From the NCBI GenBank assembly GCA_020796225.1, contig CM036758.1:69786366-69850365 (forward strand): DNA of 64,000 nt. The letters run 5' to 3'. The translations under genes and the position numbers were made by a program. A model generated the notes under the pieces. That model searched no databases. It was not told the DNA's origin and saw nothing but the letters and a program-made list of their open reading frames with translations. This DNA comes from Arion vulgaris (Eukaryota; Mollusca; Gastropoda; Stylommatophora; Arionidae). Below are positions 22,491-34,535 of the stretch, piece by piece (positions within the stretch are counted from its first letter, which is position 1; every line of letters starts with the position of its first letter).

Positions 22491-23786
22491 CTCATCCCAG
22501 AGAATCTGGCAAGTTAATGGAGGTGATGTTGCATGGTCCCGGTGCGCTGTATGTATCTCAGACTGCCGCAATGTTTCCACCTAGCGCACAACGACTATTC
22601 ACGACGCCAACTGAAGTCTACGCCTGTTACTCCTTCGAATCTAATACACCTTCTCGAACACCAACTCCAGAACGCCCCTGCAGATCATACACGAAACAGT
22701 GCAACAATATGGACTTATCTAGTCATGCTACGACGTTACAGTCGGTTTTAAGAGGAGAGATTCCAGCAGCATATTCCCACCTTGCTACATCTACGTCATC
22801 ATCGCAACATTTATCCTCATCTTCGTCGTCTTCTTCATCATTATCTTCAATAAATAACAATACCATATCAATGGAGCTTGATCCTTTGCTTAACCCTGCC
22901 CTGTCTCCCTGTCCAAGTCAACATAGCTCCTTAAGTTACAGCCCTCGACCACAGTCACACGAGTCTCACACCTCACAGGATTCCATGTCTGACATGCAGA
23001 CAGAACCTATGGACCTTAGTTGTAAAAGATCATCTCGGAAGAGAAGTGCTGTCTCGGCTTTTCTTGATGTTGCTGCCACGAACAATAAATCATCCATCCT
23101 GTCCTCGTCTCTTCCTGCAAAGTTCAACACATCTAGAGCATCTTCATCAGAGTTCTTATCTTCATCGTCATCCTTCACAACATCACCGTCACCCTCCATG
23201 ACATCTATGCACAGCTTCCCTCCAAGTCCTGGCGATGGTCAACACGGAGAAGAATTTTCCCTTCTTCGAAATCTTCTTAGCGTGGGAAAACACCATCTAG
23301 TTACACCAGGTTCAACATCAGGAGGATTAAGTAACTCTACACCAAACCTCAGTTCCGAACGAGGTTGTGACTCACCAATGTCAGACTCTTTTTATAGAAC
23401 ACCTATAACTGGAAATACCAAAGTCCAGCTCGCGAAAAAGAACCTGTTTCCTGTCAGTGCTAGAGTCTCAGACTGGTTAGTAAAAATCGTCCAGTTTGCT
23501 AAATCCATACCTGAATTCTCAACGCTATCCCATAATGATAAAATCACATTGGTACTCAATTCCTGGAGCAGACTAATGCTCTTGTATATGGCTGAAAGTA
23601 ACTTTCAATTCGCAGTCACGCCTATTCCAACATCACACACATCGGTCTCAGATTCGAACCCCTCCCAGGACGAACCAACTATGAAGGCAGTAGAAAGCTT
23701 GCAGACTTTTATCAAAAAATGTCAACAGATGTCTGTTGACAACAAAGAATATGAATTCCTTCGGATGCTTGTTCTTTTTAATGCAG
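22491..23786 (+). CDS. Nuclear receptor, exon with N-terminal region and first part of LBD (NR0B/DAX-like)
   Basis: Open frame from ATG 22517 (424 residues to the splice); the frame is also open back to a splice acceptor (tatatttcag) ending at 22490, so an upstream exon may add residues. Seen: LXXLL motifs LDPLL (121-125) and LRNLL (250-254), a Ser-rich tract (92-112), PMDLS (164-168, CtBP-binding type), then the start of a nuclear-receptor LBD from about residue 305 with the helix 3-5 signature FSTLSHNDK...W (334-350; usual DQ is DK). It ends LVLFNA at a GTATGT donor, phase 1. Known: NR0B proteins lack the zinc-finger DBD, carry LXXLL boxes, heterodimerise with other receptors and repress them. 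Inferred: a nuclear transcriptional co-regulator. No DBD was found, but an upstream or off-window exon could hold one; NR2E (TLX/PNR) is the main alternative. That this is a nuclear receptor is near certain; the subfamily is less so. Confidence 0.88.
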
Positions 23787-24036
23787 GTATGTTGATTACA
23801 CATCATTATTTTTTTTAGTAATTATTAGTAATTAATCCTTTGACTCCATAATTTATTGTTACCTCCGGACGCATTTGTACTGCAGCGTATAATGAACTAG
23901 CTAGTGTATCGCCTTTACGCCATATTAAAATGTAACGAGAGCCATTATATCGGCTCAGAAGGGTGAACAGGTTAATATATTAAATAATGTGAATGGTCTT
24001 TGGAGTACGATAATGCTACTTCTCCTGTTCTGTTCT

Positions 24037-24190
24037 CAGTGGCGGCTCGTGATCATTTTTGTTGGTGGGGCCAGACATTTTTCCGGATAAATCATGGTTT
24101 TTGGTTGCCATATTTTAATTTATAAAGTAATAAATAGAAGTTATACATTATTTTTGGTGGGGTCTGGCCCTTAATGACGAGCCCCCACTA
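24037..24190 (+). mobile_element. hAT-type MITE, 154 bp, with perfect 8-bp TSD
   Basis: Terminal inverted repeats CAGTGGCGGCTCGT / ACGAGCCCCCACTA, flanked by TCTGTTCT on both sides (24029-24036 and 24191-24198). It has no coding capacity and lies in the receptor intron 250 bases after the splice donor. Confidence 0.88.
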
Positions 24191-24204
24191 TCTGTTCTCA
24201 ATGC

Positions 24205-24296
24205 AAAATGTGTAAGAAAAAGATCGGAGCATATATGTTAACTCACTGAAGTTCAATAATGATGATCCAATCAATCAATCATTCAATCAATCATTA
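24205..24296 (-). repeat. Dispersed repeat I, partial minus copy next to the hAT MITE
   Basis: aagaaaaagatcggagcata ... actgaagttcaataatgatg then (AATC)n. Confidence 0.6.
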
Positions 24297-24380
24297 CGCT
24301 AACCCGGCCAGAGTTATGTTTTATACTGACAGGAATAGTCCACCTTGAATATAGATACATTTATTGCTGTTAAATCATTT

Positions 24381-25038
24381 TGTTTGTTTAGTAGAGGATT
24401 GAAGCCTCTTTAAGCCGAGGCACGCCCTTTCAACCTAAAGCGAACTTTTTATTGGTTATATCAGACAGCACAAAATATAAATATCAGACAGATAGTCTTT
24501 ATTTAGGACTACATTTTAATGATAATTGACAAATTAGTTTGAGAAGAGATAGAGGACGACAGCAAAGCATGGAATATAAAGGATAATTTGACACGATACG
24601 ACTATGTGGCTGACACACGATACGAAATACATCACTGGATTTTAGAAGCCTGGCCAGATAAATAATCTAACTACGTCAGCCGACCTTGATTACTGTTGAT
24701 CCTACAATGACCTTGCTTACTGTTGACCACATTTTGACCAGTGCGATTAGTGCATGTTCCTGATTTGATATGATTTAACCAGATCATGTACACTTATTCT
24801 CAGAACTAGGTCAAGGTCTCCTTATACCGAGTCATTTCGTTAAAACGTGACTGGTATATACTACAGATATAAAGTCTAGTGTAATACTTAAACTACTGGA
24901 TTCTCCGAAAGGAGTTAATTCTTATTTTCATGTTTGTTGGCCTACACGCTCTGATATAACCAATAAAAGGCTCGCCTTAGGTTGAAAGGGCGTGCCTCGG
25001 CTTAAAGAGGCTTTAATCCCTTAATAAACAAACAAACA
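24381..25038. mobile_element. Inverted-repeat element of unknown superfamily, about 658 bp
   Basis: About 85-base terminal inverted repeats: the left arm contains gcctctttaagccgaggcac then gccctttcaacctaaagcga, and the right arm is its complement with few changes. The interior (24480-24930) is non-coding. The outer edges are tgtttgttta-like; the TSD is not clear. It lies in the receptor intron. Confidence 0.8.
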
Positions 25039-25039
25039 T

Positions 25040-26830
25040 ATCAGAGCAAATGGAACGGAGGAGGGAGGGGAGACACTTTGTGCGATTTATTTTTCAAATC
25101 TACATTTACATTTTTTAAAATTTTCTGGATTAGCGCAACGTATAGTATATTAGCGTGTCCCACCGTTTACTCCTTACATAAAAAAGTTCATATCCCGCAC
25201 CCGAATTTCCCCAAATAAAAAAAAAACAGTTTGCCGTCATGCCTTCTCCATACATCATAAAATATTAAGAAAAATGTAAATAAAAATGTTCTGATACTTT
25301 TTCAGAATTCAGCGAGTCATGATATTATATTTGATAGTTCGGACAATTAGAATAATATGCACGTTTCAAGATTATCTTCTAATATAATAATCAATAGGTC
25401 AAATCAGGCCCGTGCGGTATATTTTCTCAGTATGACGCAAGTCTTCGAAATGCCGCCCCTTAAAAGTTTTTTCTTTAAAATAACCTTCATTTGCAATTTT
25501 GATTTCGCTGGTTATGCCTCCCCCTTATGGTGCCGATGGTGCGGCCGCCTATCTGTATCATAACGCGGCATGGCCATGGGTCACATCATTTAATTTCTGA
25601 TACAATCCGACATTACCAGAGTCCGCTTAATGCTCGGTCGATATGAATATCGTAGCATATCCTATACAGGACGTCGTCATCAGCCACAGTAAACGTGTCG
25701 TTGATTTTTCTAGGCACCACTTATACGTTCAGTAGTTTGTCATCGCTTTCTATAAGCTAGTTAAGTCTTGGCATTAAAACACTTGCATGGTAGCACTTGT
25801 ATATCTTTGCAATTCACTAACTTCGGTCTCTTGTCAACCTACTGTTGGATGAGGACACTAAAATATGACGTTGAATCAATAGAGCGATCTAAGGAGTTTG
25901 GAATTACATGTTATACAAATATAACTGGTTGCTTGAAGGGCAGAGAGAAGTGTTTAACCAGCGAGCCACTGGAACCATGATCAAGCATACCCTTCGAAAT
26001 CTGTTGGGGGAGACTGTGCACCTATGTGTCTGCCCGGGGTGATGGGACATTAGTTTAGCAACCAATAACATATTAACTTATCCGACTCCCAAAAGATAAG
26101 CAGAATGTGAAAAGTTGCATGTCAGCACAACAAATATACAACAGAATCTTCACTCGGACTAAACATCGTATCGATTTTTTTTCTAACATTCAAAGTGGCA
26201 TTGGAAATATCGATATTTTCTGTAACGATACCAATTGTATCTGCTTGATATACAAGCACCGAATATTTACTATTTCCTATTGCATTGCTAGCAATTGTTA
26301 TCTCTTGGTAGCAATTTAAACAAACGCATGAGGTTGGTTCTTTCTGATGTTGAGGAACCACCACTCGAGTTACTCCCGAGAACTGAACATCGCTCCTTGG
26401 ATCGTGAACCCAGCTCCACAATATATGTATGATCTAACATGCCATTGTAAAAGACGTAACAAATCAAACAATGATGATTCATCATAAATGCTGCAACGCA
26501 CGCCCCTGATTATCAGCAATATTAACGACCTCAGCTTTGATTCTGTTATGTATATATGCATTATTAGTCATGGGCGTTTCCTATTATTAATCCTGCTAAT
26601 GACAAGAGGTGCATAAGTTGACCCACATTTCCTATTAGGCAACAAAATTACTTGTAATTATCTATTATATGCAGTATTTTTGTTTACAGTCATTATTTTA
26701 GGGGCAATTTTTTTGGGGCAACATGAAATTGTATTCCTATCTGCGAAAAATAATCAACATAAATTGTGATGAATTCATTAGAAGGGATGAAATCAGAGAA
26801 ATATCTTAGTCAGCCACTAGTAAAAACTGT
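25040..26830. other. Intronic DNA, no gene seen
   Basis: Apart from the family F fragment (25655-25755), only short chance ORFs; I see no conserved block. Confidence 0.4.
25655..25755 (-). mobile_element. SINE family F, 3' fragment in the receptor intron
   Basis: Shares tacaggacgtcgtcatcagc and cttatacgttcagtagtttg with the copy at 3955-4060. Confidence 0.55.
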
Positions 26831-27075
26831 TATAAGCTGGAGAAGATGGAGATATGTTGGACACACCTTGAGAAGAAATGATAGAGAATCAAAGCAGGTA
26901 TTGAAGTAAGAGAATAGAGTTCAAGAGAGAAAGGGCGCACCAGAGAAACCATGAAACTTACGTTACTGAGAGACGAGAAATACCGACCAATTCCATAAAT
27001 GAGATTGAGCGAGTTGCCAGGACAGAACGGTGTGGAGTAATGACTTGCAGGCAATTCCTATGTAACGTACAACGG
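26830..27075 (+). pseudogene. RTE-like LINE C-terminal fragment in the receptor intron
   Basis: Reads SWRRWRYVGHTLRRNDRESK with degraded Arg/Trp-rich codons after it, the same tail motif (W-x-x-x-G-H-T-L-R-R) as at 3316-3760. Confidence 0.55.
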
Positions 27076-28689
27076 TACGAGAGAAATATAATAGAACTAA
27101 TTCCACAGTTGATAAAAATTATTCTGATTCGGTTTGAGGTAGAACACAAAAGTTCCATGCGTAGTAATCGTAAACGGATCCAACACTTTTCTGTGTAAGG
27201 ACATGATGGCGTACGTGTGCAGTAGTGTCCTCAACTTAAGGGACACAGTGTAAGAACATGATGGCGTACGTGTACAGTAGTAGCCTTCACTTAAGGAACA
27301 AGAGTTTGTTTAGTAAAGCGGATTTTAATGCAAGGAAGTTAGTAATGTAAACCACGTCAAACTTCTAGATTAGAAAGAATTACTCCAGGATGTTTATTTT
27401 CTTATTAAAGTGGTTAATCCTTCAATGTATATTACCATTTATTTTAAAATCAAAGATTTTGTGATACGCGTTTGATGATAACGCAGACCTTGCACGACCT
27501 GTGCTTACACTTCTGTTATATTGGTCTATCTTGCACTGGAGCGCTAAGTCACAGCTGTTTCGTGTGGTGAATTAGATAGATTTAAACACACGGAGAAATA
27601 TGGAGGAGGAAAGTGGTTGGGGCACATTATGTTAGTTGTACTACCCATTTAACTCGTTGCAAGTCTGAACGAAATGGGACCAAATAAGGATGCAAAAAAA
27701 ATAATGCTAACTCATAAAGAAAAGTAATTTACTCGTCAGCTTGCTGTTCCACAAACTACAATAAATGTTGCACATACTCCGCCCACACTGACATTTGACC
27801 TCTACCACCACAAGTTGATATTTACTCATAAATTATTTTCTACTGCCAATTTTATTTGAATACCGCCCACCTGTGTTAGTTTTTGTTTTATGTTTTTAAT
27901 TGGATGGGGATAATATGCTTACATATTGAATAGCAATAAAATTTTACGAACTTGCGTTATTGTCCGTCCCTTTATGACCCAGACGTAGAGAAACGAATAT
28001 TAATCATTTCACACTGACATTTTCGTGTGTGTTCTGTGCTCTTATATCGCAATGTATACAAAATTAAGTGGTATGCTGACTTTGCGTTATCTTAACAAAA
28101 ATACAGTGAGCCTGTAAAATGTTATAATTTTTTATTAAAAGTAATAGATGAGCGTTGTTTTCGTTTGTACATACAACAATTTCAAGATCGTGTTAGAAAT
28201 TATTTGTTACGGAGAAGTCGGGGGGCATACAAGGTAGAAGAAAGGTGTGATGTCAAATAAAGGGGACGGTTGAATCTCTGTTTAAGACTGGAACCGATCT
28301 GACCTTGAGTTGCTTGAATGACTCGGTCAGCGAGGACAAAGGTCACAAGGTTGCGTTGAGACTCGACGCGTGGTGTCAGAAACCTTTGGAAGTTCATGTA
28401 TAGTCAGTCACGTGTGTCTCGTATTACACATTCCTGAGGAACGGGAGTTTTGAATAGTTTTCTTCAAAGCAAGAAACGTGGTGTTGAGTTGAATTTGTTG
28501 GAAGGTGGGTGGGTCAAACCACAGCCTTGCTATAGTAGTTTATAGTTGGCTCTGGTCAAACTCAGGTGCAGAGACGTTTATGAATTGTCGCCGGAGCTAC
28601 TGTGCAAGTGTTTTGACAATTTTTATTGCGAACTTGAAACATATTTACCACAACATCACTGACACTTTTAACTTGCGCCCCTGTCATGT

Positions 28690-28890
28690 TTAGTTTGCGC
28701 CTAGGACACTTATACTTAACGCCAATGACACTTATACTTAACGCCAATGACACTTATACTTAACGCCAATGACACTTATACTTAACGCCAATGACACTTA
28801 TACTTAACGCCAATGACACTTATACTTAACGCCAATGACACTTATACTTAACGCCAATGACACTTATACTTAACGCCAATGACGCTTATA
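28690..28890. repeat. 22-bp minisatellite, about 9 units, in the receptor intron
   Basis: Unit cacttatacttaacgccaat plus ga; almost no divergence between units. Confidence 0.95.
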
Positions 28891-29489
28891 TTTAATGTTA
28901 AATATTGAAAATTGACAAAACTGTATTAAAATCTTAAAGAACTTCATCAACATAACAACAAAATGACTTGGATTACATTCTAAAACATTTGAGAAATAAA
29001 AGTATGTGGATACAAGAGAAAGTATGAAATACAAGTTCTGACATGTTATTTGCTGGTCAAGAAGAGCGGTCAGTTTCCTTGACCACATCTGGGTGTGTCT
29101 TAGCTATTTAGTAGAGGTCAAACGTGTGACCCCCTGACCGATGCTATAAACGGAGTCTCGACGTGACTTGTCCAAGTTGGGTATAGAGAAACATGTCGGA
29201 AGGGTAGGGTGTTGAGGGCATGAGTTCCTGATGGAGGTCAGCTTTTCAAGTAAGGTCAACGTTCTCAAGGTGTTGTACAGAGACACGTGCGTGAAGTTTA
29301 ACGCGGTTTGATGAAACTTGGCAAAGATAGATCGGTAGATAGATAGTTCAGTAAATAGATAAAGTAGGTGGGTAGGTAAATTGATAGTCTATCGCAATCG
29401 TGAGGCTCTCATTTTGTTCTGTATTGATTGTGTTAGCTCCCAGATAATAATATCTGCAACAGATCTGGTTAGTAACTGACATTTCACCA

Positions 29490-29512
29490 GAATATATATA
29501 TATATATATACA
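29490..29512. repeat. (AT)n microsatellite
   Basis: Short pure TA run in the receptor intron; a second run is at 29647-29678. Confidence 0.85.
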
Positions 29513-29643
29513 CGAGTTATATTGCCCATGGACGTTCATAGGTTATAGAGGGTGGATGACTTTTTGATTAAAAATATTTTATGCGAATCTGGTCTTTTCC
29601 ATTTCTGCGGAGTAAAACTACAAAAATATCTAGTGTCTGTGAA

Positions 29644-29646
<3 letters not shown>

Positions 29647-29678
<32 letters not shown>
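29647..29678. repeat. (AT)n microsatellite
   Basis: Pure TA run just upstream of the family F SINE. Confidence 0.9.
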
Positions 29679-29684
<6 letters not shown>

Positions 29685-29707
29685 CTTGCCAATTGACCGC
29701 CTGTAAA

Positions 29708-29935
29708 GATAATGGTGGCGTCTGTGGCTTAGGGAATAGTGACTCGGTCTATTAACCTCCACACTCTGAGTTCGAATCACACTGCGGACAATTTGGTTGC
29801 AAATTGTTTCGCGTGATTTTCACAAAGGACGATGGCACCACCGGTTCAGAAAGCAATGGCAAACTACTGAACGTAATAATGCCTAGAAAAATCACAAACA
29901 GCGTTTAAAAAAGACACATTAATTAACCGTCTTTA
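29708..29935 (+). mobile_element. tRNA-derived SINE family F
   Basis: Head with A box TGGCTTAGGGA and B box GAGTTCGAATCAC (about 29768-29780). The 3' part is aaactactgaacgtaataat and cctagaaaaatcacaaacag. It lies in the receptor intron beside an AT microsatellite. Confidence 0.75.
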
Positions 29936-29949
29936 AAGACTAAAAGGCC

Positions 29950-32900
29950 ATACAATACAATATATATCTTATATAGCCAGCGCAAACACAAAGTGTTGCA
30001 TAGACGTAAATTGATTTAGAATCACATTTACGCCCACTCTGTCACGTGATTTTTAGGTGTCAACGGTTAGCTGGTATTTTTTCTTGATCTATGTGTCCTT
30101 GCCACGATAAGTTGAGGTCACCTCGAACTTTGATTGGTTTAAGCTGGGAAAAGCAGAATTTAGAAGGTCGTGTCTATTTCTGTTAATGCGCACTGTGATT
30201 TAATGACGCCACCTCCCAGAGGTGGGATTTAAGATTAGTTTCTGTCATTATTCGTACCTGGGATGGGTGAACAAGTGGAATTATGAGGGGGTGGGGGGCT
30301 ATTTTGTAAAATAATGGACATATAATATTAGCAATAACGAAAGATACAGGTTGATCCTTCCTTCTGTCTCAGCCAGGCTTCACGTATTTGAGGCATGGTT
30401 CAGACAAAAATGTTCCCATAATGCGGGCATGACGTGTGTTTTATACGAGTCAAGTGACTAGCCACTTAACCGATACATGCGCACTGAATACGACCTCGAC
30501 GTATGTCGTTGTGACTGTAAGAGGGCATTCGTGCTGTGTTGGTTCGTGTGTTCAGATCTATGTTAATGACCTTTTAATATCACAAACATTCAGTGAGTGC
30601 AATATTTTGTTTAAAAACGTTTGTTTATTGTTGTTTTTTTAAGGCTTGACACTTTCCCTCCCCTTGTTTCTCTCCTGCACACAAAGCGGATGTTTATTTG
30701 CAACGCATATATGTCAATATGTAATTTGGTATGTGCAAACAGTGCAGTGTTCTAACGTCATTTATGTCATATACAGAATACATGACACCATACTGTATCA
30801 CACCACATGATACAGTATGGTGTGTATCATGTATATACAGAATACATGACACACACCATACTGTATTATAACTTTCATCTTGTCTTGCCATATCTATATA
30901 TACATCTCAAGTTAGTGAGAACATAGTATTAATACTTGAATTTTCCTCGAAAAGTTATTCATAATTTTCTGGCAAGCCTTTATATAATTTTTTTTTTTTA
31001 AACCATAAAGCTCGTTGCTAAGTTGAAATGGTGTAGTTATGTTTTAAAAGCTTTAACCCTATATAACGCACAAACAAACACTTCTGTTAATTCACTTTCA
31101 GCCCTTCAATTTGTTGTCTCCTGTAAGTACTTGGTTATCATTATCCACTTAATTGTAGCTTTTTGGGCTTTAAAAAAATGTAACATTGAAGACTATTTCC
31201 AACTGTTAGTTCATTATGTATGACGTATTTCCGGTTGAGGTATACAATAAGTTTATCATTAATGTTAAGATTCCGAAACAAACTTGCAATTTCCTTTCTT
31301 CTTTCTTTCTTGTCATACCGAGTGATTTTATTTATTGACAATTATGTGTGCAAATTTGTTAAACAAAAATATCAAAATTATTTATTCTAAATAGTTTTTG
31401 TTTTAAAAAAAAACAAATCTGTTCCTGTTATATTTTCAAAAATAATTATAAATTAATATAACCGAAACGACTCTGAATTTATGGTTGAACATGGGAGTTC
31501 ACTGTGTACTTTATCTTCTATCTACTAACTTGGTCTGCAGTATTAATGGTTTCCAAACGAAACCACCTTTCCTAAAGTAATTTTGACCTATGACCCCATT
31601 AAGAATATAATAGCACACGTTCTTGGTAAATTGTCCAGTGCACGTTTAAATGTCGTGTTTATCAACCATTAAAGCACTTAGAATATTGTATCAGCGTATG
31701 ACCTGCCTGTTACCCACATCCAGGTGTGACTGATAACCTAGTTTTCTTGTCGGGAAACTGAATGCGGTAATCTGTGTGCTCTTGTTTTAGTATGCCTGCA
31801 CGCCAGGATGTATACATCTGTGGATTATCCCATCAGCTATGCACGTTATCTCCCCTACTCGATCTAAAATATACCGTATTTTTTAACAATTGAAATGTGT
31901 AATTTTTGATAATGGTATACATAAAAAAAGTGAAACTTGCTGATATGTTTAAAAACAACTTGTTACTGCATGTAATCCGCATTTTAGGGCGGTGTATGAC
32001 AGAGGGGACATATGCCTGTGGAATTTAATGGGCACATGGCTAGTGCTTTTCTCACTGAAACTGTTCAGCTGGAGAGAAGAATTTCTCAATAAATATGGGA
32101 CATTCGTTTCTAATCTGCGAACTTTATTCAATGTTTGGCAAAATTACCCTAATATCCTTTTCAAAATTCTACATATCCATGAGTAATTATGTATCTCTTT
32201 CTCTGTGAGCTCCAGAACAAGGCACATCTTGCTACACTTCCGCAGGTTTTCTTCGTGTGTCCAGATGTCATATATGCTCTAAAATTGTCATCCCACATTC
32301 CTAACTTAATTGTATCTTTTTTTCTTCTTCCGCATTGATTGCATGCAGAAGATAGAAGAAACATAACGTATCGTATTCATTCTCAAATACAAGATGACAT
32401 TCTCGTGTTAAATTTTAAACGAATCATTCTATTTTAGGGACTTCCCCCATTTTACCATAATTCCTCAACTGTGCCAGATTTCTTGTAGCTACTCTGTTTC
32501 CCAAGCAGTAAACATCTAAACTTAGCTCTCCTTGAGATTCTAAAACAAAGACTAGGAATAATGGTTAAAGAAAACCCATAAATAGTATTCTAAATTGACC
32601 TCGGCATGGCTGTAACAGCTAACAAAGAGAAAATGTACATTATAAATTTTGGCAGTGTTTTAATTTAACGTTGCAAACTGCTCAGTGAGATTGCTATTCT
32701 CTAACGTCCTTGAGAGACCTTGTCAACACTTTGCTTCTTGCATGTGCCATTTGTTAATTTGAGCGAATTCCGTCAGTAAAAGCAGCGTAATTTATTTTAA
32801 ACATGCTTGCATGCTTTGTTTGAAATTAACATTAGATAACTCGAAAGATATCTCTTAGTGCACGATGTGTTTACAAAAAGCTACGAGCCATTTATTTCAC

Positions 32901-32960
32901 CCGTGACCTTACTTAGCTAAATCTTTCGTTTAACCAAGGCTGTGTGAGTTTCCTGAGCAC
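29950..32960. other. Intronic DNA, no gene seen
   Basis: AT-rich, with the palindrome at 30766-30872 as the only notable structure. Confidence 0.4.
30766..30872. repeat. Imperfect palindrome with direct repeats
   Basis: caccatactgtatcacacca and its complement tgatacagtatggtgtg lie head to head around 30800. The block atacagaatacatgacac appears at 30773 and again at 30836. It could form a cruciform or long hairpin. Confidence 0.75.
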
Positions 32961-32964
32961 AGGA

Positions 32965-33040
32965 TCAGTTTGTTTGCCTGCACGTTCTAATATTATTTAT
33001 AATATAACCAAAACAACGCTTTTTCTTAAGTTGGAAGGGC
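32965..33040. mobile_element. Fragment of the 24381-25038 inverted-repeat element
   Basis: Contains tgtttgcctgcacgttct, ataaccaaaacaacgc and ttaagttggaagggcgt, a diverged match to the right arm of the larger element. Confidence 0.5.
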
Positions 33041-33404
33041 GTCTCAATTTATACAACTTTAATCTAAAAGAACTAGGTTGGATGCCTCGAACACATCTTG
33101 TTTTACATCATTATATATTATGTAAAGACAAGGCGTGGAATGCTCGCTCCAGATGTCTCCTATTTCATTTTCGACCCGACTCCCAAAGGCAAAACATGGT
33201 CATGGTCAGAGAATATATATATTATGTAGCTTAGGATTAACTTTATTATGTCTTGTTTGAATATCCATGTTACCATTTATGTGTTCAATATTTTGCACCA
33301 TATATTCCTGTTATTTTAGTTTGTTTTTTATCACACTATGTTAGTCATTTTACCTTTTATGTCACTCATAGTAATAACAATTGTTTTTTTTTTATTGTTC
33401 TCAG

Positions 33405-33649
33405 GTTATGCTGGATTGTCATCCCCAAAGAACATTGACCAACTCAATTCAGTTGTCCAACAGCTGTTACAACAACATGTTCGTGTGTCTCGGCCGACAG
33501 ATGTCATGCATTATTCCAGATTACTCATGTGTTTGCCCTCATTGTATGGCACCAACAGTAAAATGTTTGAAACTCTTTTTTGTAAGCATATTACCAAGAA
33601 CACTGACATGGAAGTTCTCCTCAAGGAACTCCTTCAGAGCATCTCTTAA
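33405..33649 (+). CDS. Nuclear receptor, last coding exon (C-terminal LBD with AF-2 helix)
   Basis: The acceptor (tattgttctcag) ends at 33404. The exon completes the split Gly codon begun at 23786 and runs 80 codons to TAA at 33647-33649. The joined protein is about 504 residues counted from ATG 22517. Its sequence follows helices 8-12 of nuclear receptors: QQLLQQHVR, then RLLMCLPSLYG, then ETLFCKHI, then the AF-2 core LLKELL (495-500), which matches the activation-helix pattern of two hydrophobics, any residue, E, two hydrophobics. From memory, vertebrate NR0B1 has two coding exons with its only intron at the equivalent LFNP/D position and a last exon of about 80 codons; the same layout here supports an NR0B-type assignment. 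No frame damage is seen, so the gene is probably functional. Confidence 0.87.
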
Positions 33650-33686
33650 GCAAGCCCATTTTGGGTGAACTAGCATCATAGTCTTA

Positions 33687-33900
33687 GAATTACCAGCATT
33701 CTGACACTCAATGAACCAACAAAAGTGACGCTCTTTAGGGTTATTACCAGCGTGATACTTGGTGAACCCAACAGAAGCCACAGTTGCAGAGTCACCACCA
33801 GCTTAACGCTCCATGAACCAACAGAAGTCACAGTTGCAGAGTCACCACTAGCGTATCACTATGAACCAAGTCACAATTGCAGAATCATCACCAGCTTAAA
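33687..33900. repeat. About 60-bp tandem repeat after the receptor stop codon
   Basis: aaccaacagaagtcacagtt then gcagagtcaccac...agcgt recurs four times with drift. Confidence 0.7.
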
Positions 33901-34384
33901 ATTAACACATCATCTGACACAGACTAAATGACTTATAAAATGTCAGCATAGACACGACTCTACAAGTACAGAGTGTGAGATGCACAACACATTAGTTCAA
34001 GAATTCATTATGCAAGTATAAGAACTCAAAGGATACTCATATTAGTCCAAACAAGGATGTCACATTTCACTGTAGATAAACTTGTTGAGATCGTCAAAAT
34101 GTTCTATCTCTGATTTGTTTTATATTTATATTACAAACATTTACAGGGAAGATTTAGAGATCTCTGTGGAGGTATGGTGCTCATCTCACACTTTTAAAGT
34201 ACTCAGTTCATTTTCTGCATGAAGCAATCAGACTATTTTCTACCAATCTCAATGCTGTAGGTGAAGTTGAGTTTTTAGTCCTATCAGAGATGAACGATAA
34301 AACATAGACCCTGTGTTAAAATTGATCACGTAAAATAACCCCATAGCAGTTTAAAATCTGTAAGAGTAGGCTGCAATGCTGCTG

Positions 34385-34535
34385 CCCAAAATAAAATTCA
34401 TAAAAAAGAATTACACCAGTGTCCCTCACGCTCACTTCTGCTGAGATCTTCATGTGTACACACAAGAAAAGAGATTAAAGCACACATGGTTATTCACCAA
34501 AGTGCATTAATGATGGTCCTAACAGTCACTTGGGG
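34385..34535 (-). repeat. Dispersed repeat I, minus copy in the receptor 3' region
   Basis: ctgctgagatcttcatgtgt, then aagcacacatggttattcac and caaagtgcattaatgatggt match family I in reverse. Confidence 0.65.

Larger units (their letters stand above)
23787..33404 (+). other. Intron in the nuclear receptor LBD (9,618 bp)
   Basis: It begins GTATGT and ends TTCTCAG after a T-rich tract, phase 1. It contains a hAT MITE, a 658-bp inverted-repeat element, a LINE tail, a 22-bp minisatellite, a tRNA-derived SINE and AT microsatellites. I saw no additional conserved exon inside it. Confidence 0.8.

Noticed and set aside
22966..23199. Acidic minus-strand ORF (GDVVKDDDEDKNSDEDAL)
   Set aside because: Antisense shadow of the Ser-rich receptor exon.
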